From contig NZ_JACCBA010000001.1 of assembly GCF_013409365.1 (NCBI RefSeq), forward strand, positions 4,092,001 to 4,156,000: a stretch of DNA of 64,000 nucleotides, written 5' to 3'. Source of the DNA: Actinomadura luteofluorescens (GTDB lineage: Bacteria > Actinomycetota > Actinomycetes > Streptosporangiales > Streptosporangiaceae). Position numbers and translations under genes: made by a program. Shown piece by piece: positions 1 through 8,744 of this stretch. Below the pieces are notes generated by a model. That model saw nothing but the letters and a program-made list of their open reading frames with translations. It was not told the DNA's origin and searched no databases. The stretch's first letter is position 1. Each line of letters begins with the position of its first letter.

Positions 1-251
1 GCCTCGCCGACCGCGGCGTCCTGTACGCGCCCGACTACGTGGTGAACTCCGGCGGCGTGATCCAGGTCGCGGACGAGATCGAGGGCTTCAACTTCGACCG
101 CGCCAAGGCCCGCGCCGCGGGCATCTACGACACCACCCGGAAGATCTTCGCGCTGGCCTCCGACGAGGGCGTCCCGCCGGCGGTGGCCGCCGACCGCCTC
201 GCGGAGCGGCGGATGTCGGAGGTCGGCAGGCTGCGCGGCATCCTTCTCTGA
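1..251 (+). CDS. Leu/Val/Phe/Glu dehydrogenase, C-terminal part (5' truncated)
   Basis: The gene enters from the left edge in frame 3 and stops at 249-251, so only about the last 82 residues are present. The visible part carries [13 protein letters not shown], the conserved NAD-domain segment of leucine, valine and phenylalanine dehydrogenases. A helical tail ending in RLRGILL follows. Family members deaminate branched-chain amino acids to 2-oxo acids with NAD+. Which amino acid is used cannot be decided without the N-terminal catalytic lysine region. A strong hairpin lies 93 bases after the stop. The oxo-acid dehydrogenase operon at 18.4-21.9 kb could act on its products, but that is inference. 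Confidence 0.85.
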   Translation, partial: LADRGVLYAPDYVVNSGGVIQVADEIEGFNFDRAKARAAGIYDTTRKIFALASDEGVPPAVAADRLAERRMSEVGRLRGILL

Positions 252-585
252 GCTTCGCGGGGTACGGCCTCCGAGCTCGCGGAAGGCGCGGGCGGAGGGT
301 GCACTCCCTAGACCTGTTTAGACCGTTGCAAAACCGTTGTGAGGGCCACCGTGGGGCGGCGTACGACCGTCCCACGGTGGCCTTCGCACGTTCACGTGAC
401 CACCGGATACACTGTTGTCATCAGCAACAGGGGCGCCGCCACGTACCGTCGATGTACCGAGCCAGGCGCAAAACGGGTACGGTTGTACCCGTGACTGACG
501 CATGGCTCATCAGGCACCGGTTCGTGTGGTACACGCGCGCGTTGATGGGCCCACGAAAGCCCTGACCATCGAGGGGGTCGAGCCA
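252..585. other. Intergenic region upstream of DUF3073
   Basis: This 334-base gap holds no convincing gene. It contains the hairpin at 344-382 that probably ends the dehydrogenase transcript. It also has a perfect 8-base inverted repeat, ACGGGTAC at 473-480 and GTACCCGT at 485-492, with a four-base spacer. GTACC also occurs just before the repeat. The repeat may be an operator or a leader hairpin for the DUF3073 gene. In several actinomycetes a bldC gene sits near this position; none is seen here. Confidence 0.5.
344..382 (+). terminator. Hairpin downstream of the amino acid dehydrogenase
   Basis: GGCCACCGTGGG at 344-355 pairs perfectly with CCCACGGTGGCC at 371-382 across a 15-base loop, and the stem can be extended by a G-U pair. 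There is no U-run, which is usual for actinobacterial terminators. It lies about 90 bases after the stop at 251, so termination is the likely role. Confidence 0.55.
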
Positions 586-792
586 ATGGGTCGCGGCCGA
601 GCCAAGGCCAAGCAGGTGAAGGTTGCCCGGCAGCTCAAATACAGCACCGGCAACACGGACCTCGACCGCCTGAAGGATGAACTAGGAGTCAGCGACTCCG
701 GCGAAGACTCCTATGACGAGCTCGCCGAGAAGTACGCCGACTACGCCGATGACTACGGCACGGAGACCCGCAAGGACGACACCTCCGGTTGA
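586..792 (+). CDS. DUF3073 family protein
   Basis: This 68-residue protein starts MGRGRAKAKQ and has the basic N-terminal half followed by an acidic, tyrosine-rich tail (DELAEKYADYADDY) typical of DUF3073. The family is small, cytoplasmic and widespread in actinobacteria; its function is unknown. The reading frame is open further upstream, but ATG 586 is preferred because GAGGGGG lies 8 bases ahead and homologues begin here. A 12-bp terminator hairpin follows at 805-836. Location between the amino acid dehydrogenase and purM/purF is common in this group. Confidence 0.9.
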   Translation: MGRGRAKAKQVKVARQLKYSTGNTDLDRLKDELGVSDSGEDSYDELAEKYADYADDYGTETRKDDTSG

Positions 793-804
793 CCGGCAGA
801 CAGC

Positions 805-836
805 ACGCCACCGCCCGCACCGCCGGGCGGTGGCGT
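805..836 (+). terminator. Terminator after DUF3073
   Basis: ACGCCACCGCCC at 805-816 pairs perfectly with GGGCGGTGGCGT at 825-836 across an 8-base loop, and is followed by TTTGT. It lies 13 bases after the DUF3073 stop and could also act on purM transcripts from the other strand. Confidence 0.8.
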
Positions 837-1009
837 TTGTCATGGGCCGGACCAGGTCCGGGGGCCGCCGCTCACGCTGAGCGACCCCACGGGCCGCGTT
901 CGGTGTCCGGCATGCCTCCGTTGCCCTGAGAGGTCCGGGAGGGGCTCAGCGTCCCGTTCAGCCCCGTCCGCGAGGTCGGGTGGGGCGGCGGGGTCCGCAG
1001 GCCGGCGGA

Positions 1010-2050
1010 TCAGCGGAAGGTCGCTTCGCCGGTTCCCTCGGTGATCTCACCGAGGACCCAGGACGGGACGCCGCGGGAGGTCAGCAGGCGGAGCGCCTCG
1101 TCGGCGCGGTCCGGGGCGACGATCGCGGCCATGCCGACTCCGAGGTTGAACGTCTTGTCCATCTCGGCCTGCGGCACGTCGCCGTGCGCCTGGAGCAGGC
1201 GGAACACGGCCGGGACCTCCCAGGACGAGCGGTCCAGCACGGCGTCCGCCCCGGGCGGCAGCGACCGGGCCAGGTTCGCCGCCAGCCCGCCGCCCGTGAT
1301 GTGCGCGAACGCCCGCGCCCCTCCGGTCTCGGCCAGGGCGAGGCAGTCCTTGGCGTAGATGCGCGTCGGGGTGAGGAGCTCCTCGCCCAGCGGACGGTCG
1401 AGATCGGCCGATCGTGACTCCAGCGTCAGATCCGTCGTCGCCAGGATGTGCCGGACGAGCGAGTACCCGTTCGAGTGGATCCCGGACGACGCCATGGCGA
1501 TCACGACGTCGCCCGCCCGCACGCGTTCGGGCCCGAGGATCCGGTCGGCTTCGACGACACCCGTCCCGGCGCCCGCCACGTCGAACTCGTCGGCCTCCAG
1601 CAGGCCGGGGTGCTCGGCGGTCTCGCCGCCCACGAGGGCGGCGCCGGCGAGAGCGCACGCGTCGGCGATCCCGCCGACGATGTCGGCGATGCGCTCCGGG
1701 ACGACCTTGCCGCAGGCGATGTAGTCGGTCATGAACAGCGGCTCGGCGCCGCACACCGCGAGGTCGTCGATGACCATGCCGACCAGGTCGTGCCCGATCG
1801 TGTCGTAGACGCCCAGGCGCCGCGCCAGGTCGACCTTGGTGCCGACGCCGTCCGTGGACGTCGCGAGCAGGGGCCTCTTGTAGCGCAGCAGTGCCGAGGC
1901 GTCGAAGAGCCCCGCGAACCCGCTGACGTCGTCGACGACCTCGGGCCGCCGCGAACGGGCCACCCGGGACTTCATCAGCTCGACGGCGCGCTCGCCCGCC
2001 GCGATGTCGACGCCTGCGGCCTCGTAGGAGGTCGTCGGGCGGTCCGTCAT
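1010..2050 (-). CDS. purM: Phosphoribosylformylglycinamidine cyclo-ligase (AIR synthetase)
   Basis: PurM makes 5-aminoimidazole ribonucleotide from FGAM with ATP in purine synthesis. The protein is 346 residues, the usual length. It has STDGVGTK at residues 65-72, the conserved GHDLVGMVIDDLAVCGAEP stretch around 86-104 and the late HITGGGL motif, all hallmarks of the PurM/PurL superfamily. The start ATG at 2050 overlaps the purF stop by four bases (ATGA), so the two genes are translationally coupled. It is transcribed with purF. The remaining early purine genes (purL, purQ, purS) lie separately at 11.3-16.4 kb. Confidence 0.97.
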   Translation of the reverse strand: MTDRPTTSYEAAGVDIAAGERAVELMKSRVARSRRPEVVDDVSGFAGLFDASALLRYKRPLLATSTDGVGTKVDLARRLGVYDTIGHDLVGMVIDDLAVCGAEPLFMTDYIACGKVVPERIADIVGGIADACALAGAALVGGETAEHPGLLEADEFDVAGAGTGVVEADRILGPERVRAGDVVIAMASSGIHSNGYSLVRHILATTDLTLESRSADLDRPLGEELLTPTRIYAKDCLALAETGGARAFAHITGGGLAANLARSLPPGADAVLDRSSWEVPAVFRLLQAHGDVPQAEMDKTFNLGVGMAAIVAPDRADEALRLLTSRGVPSWVLGEITEGTGEATFR

Positions 2051-3501
2051 CGGGTGGCCTCCAGCAGGTGCTTGCCGCGGGCGTCCTGCTCCACCGGGAT
2101 CGGGTACTGGCCGTCGAAGCACGCCCGGCACAGCTCGTCCTTCGCGATCTGCGAGGCGGAGATCAGCTCCTCCAGGGAGACGTAGCCGAGCGAGTCGGCG
2201 CCGATGGAGTCGCGGATCTCCTCCACCGACAGGTTCCCGGCGATCAGCTCGGCCCGGGTCGCGAAGTCGATGCCGTAGAAGCACGGCCAGGCGACGGGCG
2301 GGCTGGAGATCCGCACGTGCACCTCGGCGGCGCCCGCGTCCCGCAGCATCGACACGATGGCGCGCTGGGTGTTGCCGCGCACGATCGAGTCGTCCACCAC
2401 GACCAGGCGCTTGCCCTCGATCGCCTCCCGCAGCGGGTTCAGCTTCAGGCGGATGCCGAGCTGGCGGATCGTCTGGGACGGCTGGATGAACGTCCGGCCG
2501 ACGTAGGAGTTCTTGACCAGGCCCTGGCCGTAGGGGATGCCGGACGCCTCGGCGTAGCCGATCGCGGCCGGCGTGCCCGACTCGGGCGTCGGGATGACCA
2601 TGTCGGCCTCGACGGGGTGCTCGCGGGCCAGCCGCCGCCCGACCTCGACGCGGGTGGCCTGGACGCTGCGCCCGGCGATCGTCGTGTCGGGCCGCGCCAG
2701 GTACACGTACTCGAACAGGCAGCCCTTCGGGCGCGCCTCGGCGAACCGCTCGGACCGCACGCCCTCGCCGTCGAGCGCGATCAGCTCGCCCGGCTCGATC
2801 TCCCGGACGAACCGGGCGCCGACGATGTCGAGCCCGGCCGTCTCCGAGGCGACCACCCAGCCGCGGTCCTCCAGGGAGCCGAGCACGAGCGGCCGGATGC
2901 CCTCGGGGTCGCGGGCCGCGTAGAGCGTCCCCTCGTCCATGAAGACCAGGGAGAACGCGCCGCGGGTCGCGGGGAGGATCTCCCGCGCCGCCTCCAGGGC
3001 GCCGCCCTGGCCGCGGGCGGCGAGCAGGGCGGTGAGGACCTCGGTGTCGGTCGTGGCGGTCAACTCGCCCGGGTCCAGCCGCGCGGCCAGTTCGGGCGTG
3101 TTGATGAGGTTGCCGTTGTGGACGAGCGCGAGCCCGCCGTCGTCGGTGGACCGGAACGTGGGCTGCGCGTTCTCCCACGTGGGCGAGCCGGTCGTGGAGT
3201 AGCGGCAGTGGCCGACGGCGATGTGGCCGCGCAGCGTGTTCAGCACCGACTCGTCGAAGACCTGGGCGACGAGGCCCATGTCCTTGAAGACGACGATGCG
3301 CGAGCCGTCGCTCACGGCGATGCCCGCCGACTCTTGCCCGCGGTGCTGGAGCGCGTACAGCCCGTAGTACGTGAGCTTGCTCACTTCGGCCCGGGCCGCC
3401 TGTTCGGCGGGGACCCAGACGCCGAAGACGCCGCAGGCGTCCTGCGGAGCACGGTCGGAGGGATCGATGTCGTGGCTCAGACGTCCGTCACGGAGAGGCA
3501 C
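2047..3501 (-). CDS. purF: Amidophosphoribosyltransferase
   Basis: PurF catalyses the first step of purine synthesis, transferring glutamine nitrogen to PRPP. The 484-residue protein has a 22-residue propeptide before Cys23 in DACGVFGVW, which becomes the catalytic N-terminal cysteine after processing. The glutaminase domain comes first. The PRTase motif VVVDDSIVRGNT follows in the C-terminal half. GCLFEY, PCFYG and CRAC supply the cysteines expected for an iron-sulfur centre in Bacillus-type PurF. GTG 3501 was chosen because the frame upstream has no family similarity. Its ribosome binding site is weak. The region 3502-3629 is the divergent promoter shared with the gene at 3630. Confidence 0.96.
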   Translation of the reverse strand: MPLRDGRLSHDIDPSDRAPQDACGVFGVWVPAEQAARAEVSKLTYYGLYALQHRGQESAGIAVSDGSRIVVFKDMGLVAQVFDESVLNTLRGHIAVGHCRYSTTGSPTWENAQPTFRSTDDGGLALVHNGNLINTPELAARLDPGELTATTDTEVLTALLAARGQGGALEAAREILPATRGAFSLVFMDEGTLYAARDPEGIRPLVLGSLEDRGWVVASETAGLDIVGARFVREIEPGELIALDGEGVRSERFAEARPKGCLFEYVYLARPDTTIAGRSVQATRVEVGRRLAREHPVEADMVIPTPESGTPAAIGYAEASGIPYGQGLVKNSYVGRTFIQPSQTIRQLGIRLKLNPLREAIEGKRLVVVDDSIVRGNTQRAIVSMLRDAGAAEVHVRISSPPVAWPCFYGIDFATRAELIAGNLSVEEIRDSIGADSLGYVSLEELISASQIAKDELCRACFDGQYPIPVEQDARGKHLLEATR

Positions 3502-3629
3502 GTTCGCCAGTCTAGATGCCCGGTTCACCTGCTCCGATCGGTGGCATCTCCTTAACCGACCTTTACTCCCCGAAACCACGGGGATCACGTGGTGCGGGGG
3601 AATCTGGGGGACGACACGTGGAGGAACGC

Positions 3630-3995
3630 ATGACCATGCCCGGGTACCGGACCTACTCGCCCCCCGCTCCGCCGAGGCGGAGCACCCTGGCGCGGTCCTC
3701 CCAGGTGCTCGGAATCGTCGGCCTGGCAGGGCTCGCGGTGTGCTTCGCGGGGATGATCCCGGCGCTCGTGGGCCTCGTCCTCGGGACGGTGGCGCTCGTG
3801 CGCCGCGCCCCCGACCGGCGCCCCGCCCTCGTGGGGGTGGTCTGCTCCGCGATCGCCCTGCTGATCGGTTCCGGGACGCTCTTCTGGCTGCTGAGCAAAG
3901 CGGCCCAGTGCGGGGACGCGGCCCGGTACCCGGACGACGTGTCGCGGCGGAACTGCGTCGAACGCGAATTCCCGTTCGCCCAGGCGACCCCCTGA
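3630..3995 (+). CDS. Small two-helix membrane protein, DUF4190-like
   Basis: The 121-residue product has a proline-rich N-terminus, two hydrophobic segments (about residues 25-52 and 63-82) separated by a short basic loop (RRAPDRRP), and a C-terminal tail with two cysteines. That layout matches DUF4190-type membrane proteins of actinomycetes. Function is unknown. ATG 3630 follows GGAGGA at 3620-3625; ATG 3636 is an alternative. It is divergent from purF, and a connection to purine metabolism is not indicated. Confidence 0.7.
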   Translation: MTMPGYRTYSPPAPPRRSTLARSSQVLGIVGLAGLAVCFAGMIPALVGLVLGTVALVRRAPDRRPALVGVVCSAIALLIGSGTLFWLLSKAAQCGDAARYPDDVSRRNCVEREFPFAQATP

Positions 3996-4004
3996 CGCCG
4001 GGGT

Positions 4005-4646
4005 TCAGGCGCCCGGCTGGTCGGCCAGGGAACGGACGGCCTCCTGCCCGAGCGCCGAGGCGTACACGCGCAGATCGTCGACGAGGCCGCCGAAACCGGG
4101 CTTGGCAGGCTCTTTGCCCAGGTAGAAGGGCCCGGCCGGGGTGACCACGGGATGTTCCAGCGAGACGGCGGAGTCCTTCTCGCCGTCGATGTAGAGGGCC
4201 ATGCCCCGGGTGTCCACGACGAAGGCGATGTGCGCCCATTCGCCCACGGCCAGCCGGGCCTTGCTGTCGACGTACTCGGGGCCCTTCACCGTGAACAGCT
4301 GGACGCGGAGCCTCATCGCGTCCGGGTACAGCCAAAGGCCCAGACCGCGCGCGTCGTTCTCGGCGACGGGCCTGTAGAGGAGGCTGCGCCACTCGCCCGT
4401 GGGCCCCTCGTCGACTCGGACGAAGAAAGCCAGGCCGAACCCGAAGATCTGGCTGAGGACGAGCTGCGGCGCCGCGGGGATCACGGCGCGGTCATTCTCG
4501 CCGAGCGACAGCGCCTCCCCGTCCCGTCCGGGGACGATCCGGGCGTTCTCCGCAAGCTCGGCGGCGGGGGCGGCGGCTCCTGCGGTGTCGGCGGCCCGGC
4601 GGCCGTCCACGGTGCCGGCGTCGAACGTCCAGTGCGCGATCAGCAC
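4005..4646 (-). CDS. LamG-like concanavalin A-type domain protein
   Basis: The 213-residue protein is nearly all one LamG/laminin-G-3 type beta-sandwich: it begins LIAHWTFDAG, carries a central FFVRVDEGPTGEW strand pair, WAHIAFVVD and MALYIDGE, and ends with FGGLVDDLRVYASAL. These are standard LamG landmarks. GTG 4646 is chosen because GGAGGTGAT lies just upstream (4651-4659). No signal peptide or membrane segment is visible, which is unusual for a domain mostly found in exported proteins. A role in binding carbohydrate or another ligand is inference. The gene is convergent with the one at 3630, the stops being 9 bases apart. Confidence 0.75.
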   Translation of the reverse strand: MLIAHWTFDAGTVDGRRAADTAGAAAPAAELAENARIVPGRDGEALSLGENDRAVIPAAPQLVLSQIFGFGLAFFVRVDEGPTGEWRSLLYRPVAENDARGLGLWLYPDAMRLRVQLFTVKGPEYVDSKARLAVGEWAHIAFVVDTRGMALYIDGEKDSAVSLEHPVVTPAGPFYLGKEPAKPGFGGLVDDLRVYASALGQEAVRSLADQPGA

Positions 4647-4740
4647 GGGGATCACCTCCGGTAAGGCCCGCGTCACCCGCGCACGCTATGCGCGCCTCCC
4701 CCACCGAGTCGCGAGGCCGCCGTCAGTCGCGGGGCCGCCT

Positions 4741-5184
4741 TCAGTCGAGGGGGAGGGGGAGGTGGGGTGTCAGGTCGGCGCGCGGGCCGCTCGCCCGGAC
4801 GCGGCCGTTCGACGCCGCGTCTTCCCAGGTGAGGCGGCCGGTGGCGAGCGCGATCCACGTGGCGGCGTCCATCTCCACCACATTCGGTGGCGTACCCCGG
4901 GTATGGTGCGGGCCGTCGATGCACTGAACGGCGGCGTGCGGCGGTACCCGGACCTCCACCGAACGTCCCGGGGCCAGCTCGGCCAGCCGGTCGAGCAGGT
5001 ACCGCACCGCTCCCCTGACCACCGGACGGCTCGGTTCGGCGGCTCCCGCCTCGACGCCGGCGAGGACCGTGTCCAGAGCCGCGCGGCGCAGCGCGGCGGG
5101 CTCGTCCGCGCCGGTGTAGGGCGCCAGCCCGAGCGCGGCGCGCTGCTCGTTCAGCACGGTGGAGGAAAGCGGTGTTCGCGGCAT
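4741..5184 (-). CDS. Sterol carrier (SCP2-like) family protein
   Basis: The 147-residue protein has a helical N-terminal half and a C-terminal segment ([19 protein letters not shown], then [19 protein letters not shown] near residues 105-130) resembling the SCP2-like domain of actinobacterial sterol carrier family proteins. These probably bind lipids or small hydrophobic ligands; the ligand is unknown. ATG 5184 begins MPRTPLSS. The divergent kinase gene starts 130 bases away. Confidence 0.6.
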   Translation of the reverse strand: MPRTPLSSTVLNEQRAALGLAPYTGADEPAALRRAALDTVLAGVEAGAAEPSRPVVRGAVRYLLDRLAELAPGRSVEVRVPPHAAVQCIDGPHHTRGTPPNVVEMDAATWIALATGRLTWEDAASNGRVRASGPRADLTPHLPLPLD

Positions 5185-5313
5185 CGCGCAAAACGCTACC
5201 GGGTCATCCTCGGTGCCGCGCAGGCGGTAGAAAGGACCCCGGTGCCAGGCATGGGGGCGCAGGGAACGGGGAGGCCGGGGACGCCGTCCCCGGAGGAGAC
5301 GGAGGTTCGTCAG

Positions 5314-7296
5314 ATGCCCGAGGCGCTGCCCCTGCAGCCGGGTGACCCGAGACGGCTCGGATCGTTCGAGATCACGGGACGGCTCGGCGTGGGCGAGCAG
5401 GGCGCCGTCTTCCTCGGCAGCGACCCGTCCGGACGACCCGTCGCCGTGAAGGTCCTGCACGTGCGGTTGAGCGGCGAGCCGGTCGCGCGGTCGCGCTTCG
5501 CCGACGCGTTCGCCCCGGCCCGCAAGGTGACCGGCTTCTGCACGGCGGCGATCCTGCACGCCGACGTGGAGGGCGACCGCCCCTACGTGGTGAGCGAGTG
5601 GGTGGACGGGCCGTCCCTCCAGCAGCTCGTGGACGAGGAGGGCGTGCGCGGCGTCGTCGTCGTGGAACGCGTGGCGATCGGGATGGCGGTCGCCCTGGCC
5701 GCCGTCCACCGCGCGGGCGCCGTCCACCATGATCTGAAACCCGGGAACGTTCTTCTCGGCCGGCACGGCCCCCGGATGAGCGATTTCGCCATCGCCCACG
5801 CCATGGAGGCCGTGAACGTGGCGTTCCGCGGCCATATGACCGAGGACCCCGCCTACAAGTCCCCCGAGCAGCTGAGCGGCATGGGCATCGGCCCGGCCGC
5901 CGACGTGTTCGCGTGGGCGTCGACCGTCCTGTTCGCCGCCTCGGGCAGGCCGCCGTTCGGCGAGGGCTCGCCGTCCGAGGTGATGCAGCGGATCGTCTAC
6001 GACGAGGCCGACCTGTCGGAAGTGCCCGACTCCCTGCGCGAGGTGGTGGAGGCCGCCCTGGCCAAGGACCCGGCCGAGCGTCCGATGGCCAGGACGATCC
6101 TCGAACGGCTGCTGGGCAAGGGCAGCGCGCTCGCTGAGCGCCTGCCGACCTCGATGGTCGAGGAAGGCCGCGCCCTCGCGACGGGCGTGATGGTCCGCCA
6201 CAACCTGCCACGGGTCACGCCGCCGCCGCGTTCCCCCATGGGAGCGCCGGGGAACCCCATGGGAGCCGCTCCTCCGGCCGGATTCACGCCGAGCCCTGCC
6301 ATGCCTCCAGGTCCGGTGCCCGGACCGCCCCCGGCTCCCGTGCTCGGACCGCCGCCGGCTCCCGTGCTCGGACCGCCGCCGGGTTCGCCGTCGGGGCCGG
6401 TCGCGGACTCCGCCTCGCCATCCGTGCCGCTGCTCGGGAAGCTCGCGCGCTCCCGCCGCGCGCGTCCGGAGCCTGAGCGGGAGCCCGAACCGCCCGCCGC
6501 CGACCTCGACCCCGCCGCGTTCGAGGCCACCACGACCTTCGACGCGGTCGGCACGAACCGGCCCGGGCAGCAGGCCCGGACGGGCGGTGGCGACCAGGCG
6601 GAGCAGACCACGCGGTTCGACGCCGTCGCTTCCGAGCGGACGGCGACGTTCGACGCGCCCGTCCCCGAGCGGACGGCCACGTTCGACGCCGTCGACATGC
6701 CCCCGGCCGACCCCACCGCCCCGAACCCCCTCATTCCGGGGCTGGGGCAGGGGCGCGAGGGCAGCGGCGGGCACCGCTCCCCCAACCGTTCCTCGCCGTT
6801 CGGGGCCCTCGCGAAGATGCGGCGCCCCGGCAACCACGTCCTCGGCCTGGCGCTGTCGCTGGTCATCGGCGTCAGCGTCGGCGTCGCCATCATCGCCCTG
6901 GTGCTGTGGCCGCAGTTGAAGGCGGACGACGACGGGTCGCCGTCCGACAGCACCAACACGTCCGACAACCGCCCGGTGACCACGATCCCGGCCTCGTTCG
7001 CCGGGACGTGGAAGGGGACGGTGGTCAACACGGGCCGCAACGCGTCCTTCCCCGTGGAGATCACGTTCCAGACCGGCGGGACGACCGGGCGCGCCCTGTA
7101 CCCGCGGGAGAACTGCGACGGCACCCTGCGGCTCGCCCGGGGCACCGAGAGCGCGCTGAAGATGAACCTGGACATCGGCAAGCCGTGCACGTCCGGGATC
7201 GTCCAGGTCACCCGGCAGCCCGACGGGACGCTCCAGTACACCTGGACGAAGCCGGGGACGAGCCTCGGCTACGGGGGGCGGCTCAGCCGGGGCTGA
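5314..7296 (+). CDS. Transmembrane Ser/Thr protein kinase with atypical catalytic motifs
   Basis: This 660-residue PknB-like kinase has a cytoplasmic catalytic domain (about 15-275), a long Pro-rich linker, one membrane helix (about 507-532) and a C-terminal outer domain of about 125 residues. The glycine loop GRLGVGEQG, Lys46 in VAVKVL, and Asp140 and Asn145 in HHDLKPGN are present. Deviations are HHD for HRD and DFA for DFG (Asp157 is kept). The linker has four copies of T-x-F-D-A (about residues 405-462), candidate phosphothreonine sites for FHA partners. ATG 5314 has GGAGG 8 bases upstream. The outer domain may sense a ligand; no family was recognised. Confidence 0.9.
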   Translation: MPEALPLQPGDPRRLGSFEITGRLGVGEQGAVFLGSDPSGRPVAVKVLHVRLSGEPVARSRFADAFAPARKVTGFCTAAILHADVEGDRPYVVSEWVDGPSLQQLVDEEGVRGVVVVERVAIGMAVALAAVHRAGAVHHDLKPGNVLLGRHGPRMSDFAIAHAMEAVNVAFRGHMTEDPAYKSPEQLSGMGIGPAADVFAWASTVLFAASGRPPFGEGSPSEVMQRIVYDEADLSEVPDSLREVVEAALAKDPAERPMARTILERLLGKGSALAERLPTSMVEEGRALATGVMVRHNLPRVTPPPRSPMGAPGNPMGAAPPAGFTPSPAMPPGPVPGPPPAPVLGPPPAPVLGPPPGSPSGPVADSASPSVPLLGKLARSRRARPEPEREPEPPAADLDPAAFEATTTFDAVGTNRPGQQARTGGGDQAEQTTRFDAVASERTATFDAPVPERTATFDAVDMPPADPTAPNPLIPGLGQGREGSGGHRSPNRSSPFGALAKMRRPGNHVLGLALSLVIGVSVGVAIIALVLWPQLKADDDGSPSDSTNTSDNRPVTTIPASFAGTWKGTVVNTGRNASFPVEITFQTGGTTGRALYPRENCDGTLRLARGTESALKMNLDIGKPCTSGIVQVTRQPDGTLQYTWTKPGTSLGYGGRLSRG

Positions 7297-7432
7297 CCTG
7301 CTTCTGCCACCTCCGGCAATGCGTCCATTTTGTCGCCTCTTATCAGGACAGTTCCGCTAAGGTTTCCCCTCGATCGAAACCATCGATCATGGGCGGGACG
7401 CCTGCGCGCGCTCCCCTGCAGAAGGAGGCGCT

Positions 7433-8596
7433 TTGCGGGTTGTCCACCGTAGGCTGCTGCTCGTCGGCTCGGTCGCGGCGTGCCTCGGCGCCGCCGCCGC
7501 GCTCCCGGTGCTCGCCGACGACTCGTCGTCGCTGGTGAAGGTGACGGCGGCGGGGGGCACCCCGGTGCCCGGCCGCTACATCGTCACCCTGAAGACCGGA
7601 GCGTCCACCGACGCCGCCGCCAAGAAGGTCAGGGCGACCGGCGTCCGGCGCTTCGACGGCGTCCTGAACGGCTTCGCCGCGAAGCTCACCGACGACCAGG
7701 TGAACAAGTTGCGCCGCGACGACCGCGTCGCCGCGATCGAGCAGGACCAGATCGTCAAGGCCACCACGACCCAGCGCGCGCCGCTGCCCTGGGGCCTCGA
7801 CCGCATCGACCAGCGGTCGGCGAAGCTGTCCAAGACCTACACCTACAAGTCGTCCGGCAAGGGCGTGAACGCCTACATCGTCGACACCGGACTGGACGTC
7901 GGGCACAAGGAGTTCGGCGGCCGCGCCTCCATCGCCTGGGCGGCGAGCAGGTTCAACGGCGACGGACGCGACTGCAACGGGCACGGCACCCACGTCGCGG
8001 GCATCATCGGCTCCAAGACCTACGGCGCCGCCAAGTCCGTGAAGCTGCGCGCCCTGCGCGTCCTCGACTGCAACGGCGAGGGCTCGATGTCGGACATCGT
8101 CGACGCCGCCAACTGGCTGCGCACCCACGCCGCCAAGCCGGCCGTGGCGAACATGTCCCTCGGCGGCCCCAAGTCCACCGCGGTGAACACCGCCGTGATG
8201 AACCTGTCCAAGTCCGGGGTGTTCACCTCCGTCGCCGCCGGCAACGAGAACGTCGACGCGTGCAAGGTCTCGCCGGCCGGCGCGGGCTGGGTCATGGCGG
8301 TCGGCGCGACCACCAAGAGCGACACGCGCGCCTCGTTCTCCAACTGGGGCAAGTGCGTCGACATCAACGCCCCCGGCTACGGCGTCTACTCCACCTGGCC
8401 CGGCAACCGCAGCAAGGCGCTCAGCGGGACGTCCATGGCCGCCCCCTACGTCAGCGGTGTCGCCGCCCTCTACCTGTCGACCCACCCGAAGGCCACCTTC
8501 CCGACGGTGCAGAAGGTGCTGAACGACAATTCCACCCACACCCTCAAGGGTCTGCGTTCGCAGCCCAACAGGCTCCTGTGGAAGGGCAAGCTGTGA
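7433..8596 (+). CDS. Secreted S8 family serine protease (subtilase)
   Basis: The 387-residue preproprotein has a signal peptide (1-28), an I9-type inhibitory propeptide (about 46-108, beginning GRYIVTLK) and a subtilisin domain. The catalytic triad is Asp151 (DTGLD), His184 (NGHGTHVAG) and Ser334 (SGTSMAAP), with Asn271 in AAGNEN as the oxyanion residue. It is expected to be exported and autoprocessed. The start is TTG 7433, five bases after GAAGGAGG at 7421-7428. A strong hairpin follows at 8615-8641. Confidence 0.95.
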   Translation: MRVVHRRLLLVGSVAACLGAAAALPVLADDSSSLVKVTAAGGTPVPGRYIVTLKTGASTDAAAKKVRATGVRRFDGVLNGFAAKLTDDQVNKLRRDDRVAAIEQDQIVKATTTQRAPLPWGLDRIDQRSAKLSKTYTYKSSGKGVNAYIVDTGLDVGHKEFGGRASIAWAASRFNGDGRDCNGHGTHVAGIIGSKTYGAAKSVKLRALRVLDCNGEGSMSDIVDAANWLRTHAAKPAVANMSLGGPKSTAVNTAVMNLSKSGVFTSVAAGNENVDACKVSPAGAGWVMAVGATTKSDTRASFSNWGKCVDINAPGYGVYSTWPGNRSKALSGTSMAAPYVSGVAALYLSTHPKATFPTVQKVLNDNSTHTLKGLRSQPNRLLWKGKL

Positions 8597-8614
8597 GTCC
8601 CGTCACGTAAGATG

Positions 8615-8641
8615 GCCCGGCTCCCAGCAAGGGAGCCGGGC
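8615..8641 (+). terminator. Terminator after the subtilase
   Basis: GCCCGGCTCCC at 8615-8625 pairs perfectly with GGGAGCCGGGC at 8631-8641 across the loop AGCAA, starting 19 bases after the protease stop. A short GAT/ATC extension exists beyond a bulge. No U-run follows. Confidence 0.75.
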
Positions 8642-8744
8642 ATCTCGCGCCTTCGCCACGTCCCATTACCGCAGGGTTTACCCTTGGCGAGGCAGACGGC
8701 TCTTTAACGTCCATTGACCTTTGGCCATGACGAGAGGAGAACAC

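Noticed and set aside
39..251. A complete 70-residue gene starting at 39
   Set aside because: The frame continues to the left edge with clear dehydrogenase motifs, so it is the tail of a longer gene.
1359..3555. Long plus-strand frames opposite purM and purF
   Set aside because: They are shadows caused by high GC codon bias; the minus-strand frames carry complete conserved enzymes.
8597..8744. A c-di-AMP (ydaO) riboswitch before the secreted coiled-coil gene
   Set aside because: Such elements precede some actinobacterial wall enzymes, but I could not find the conserved core here; only a terminator hairpin is visible.
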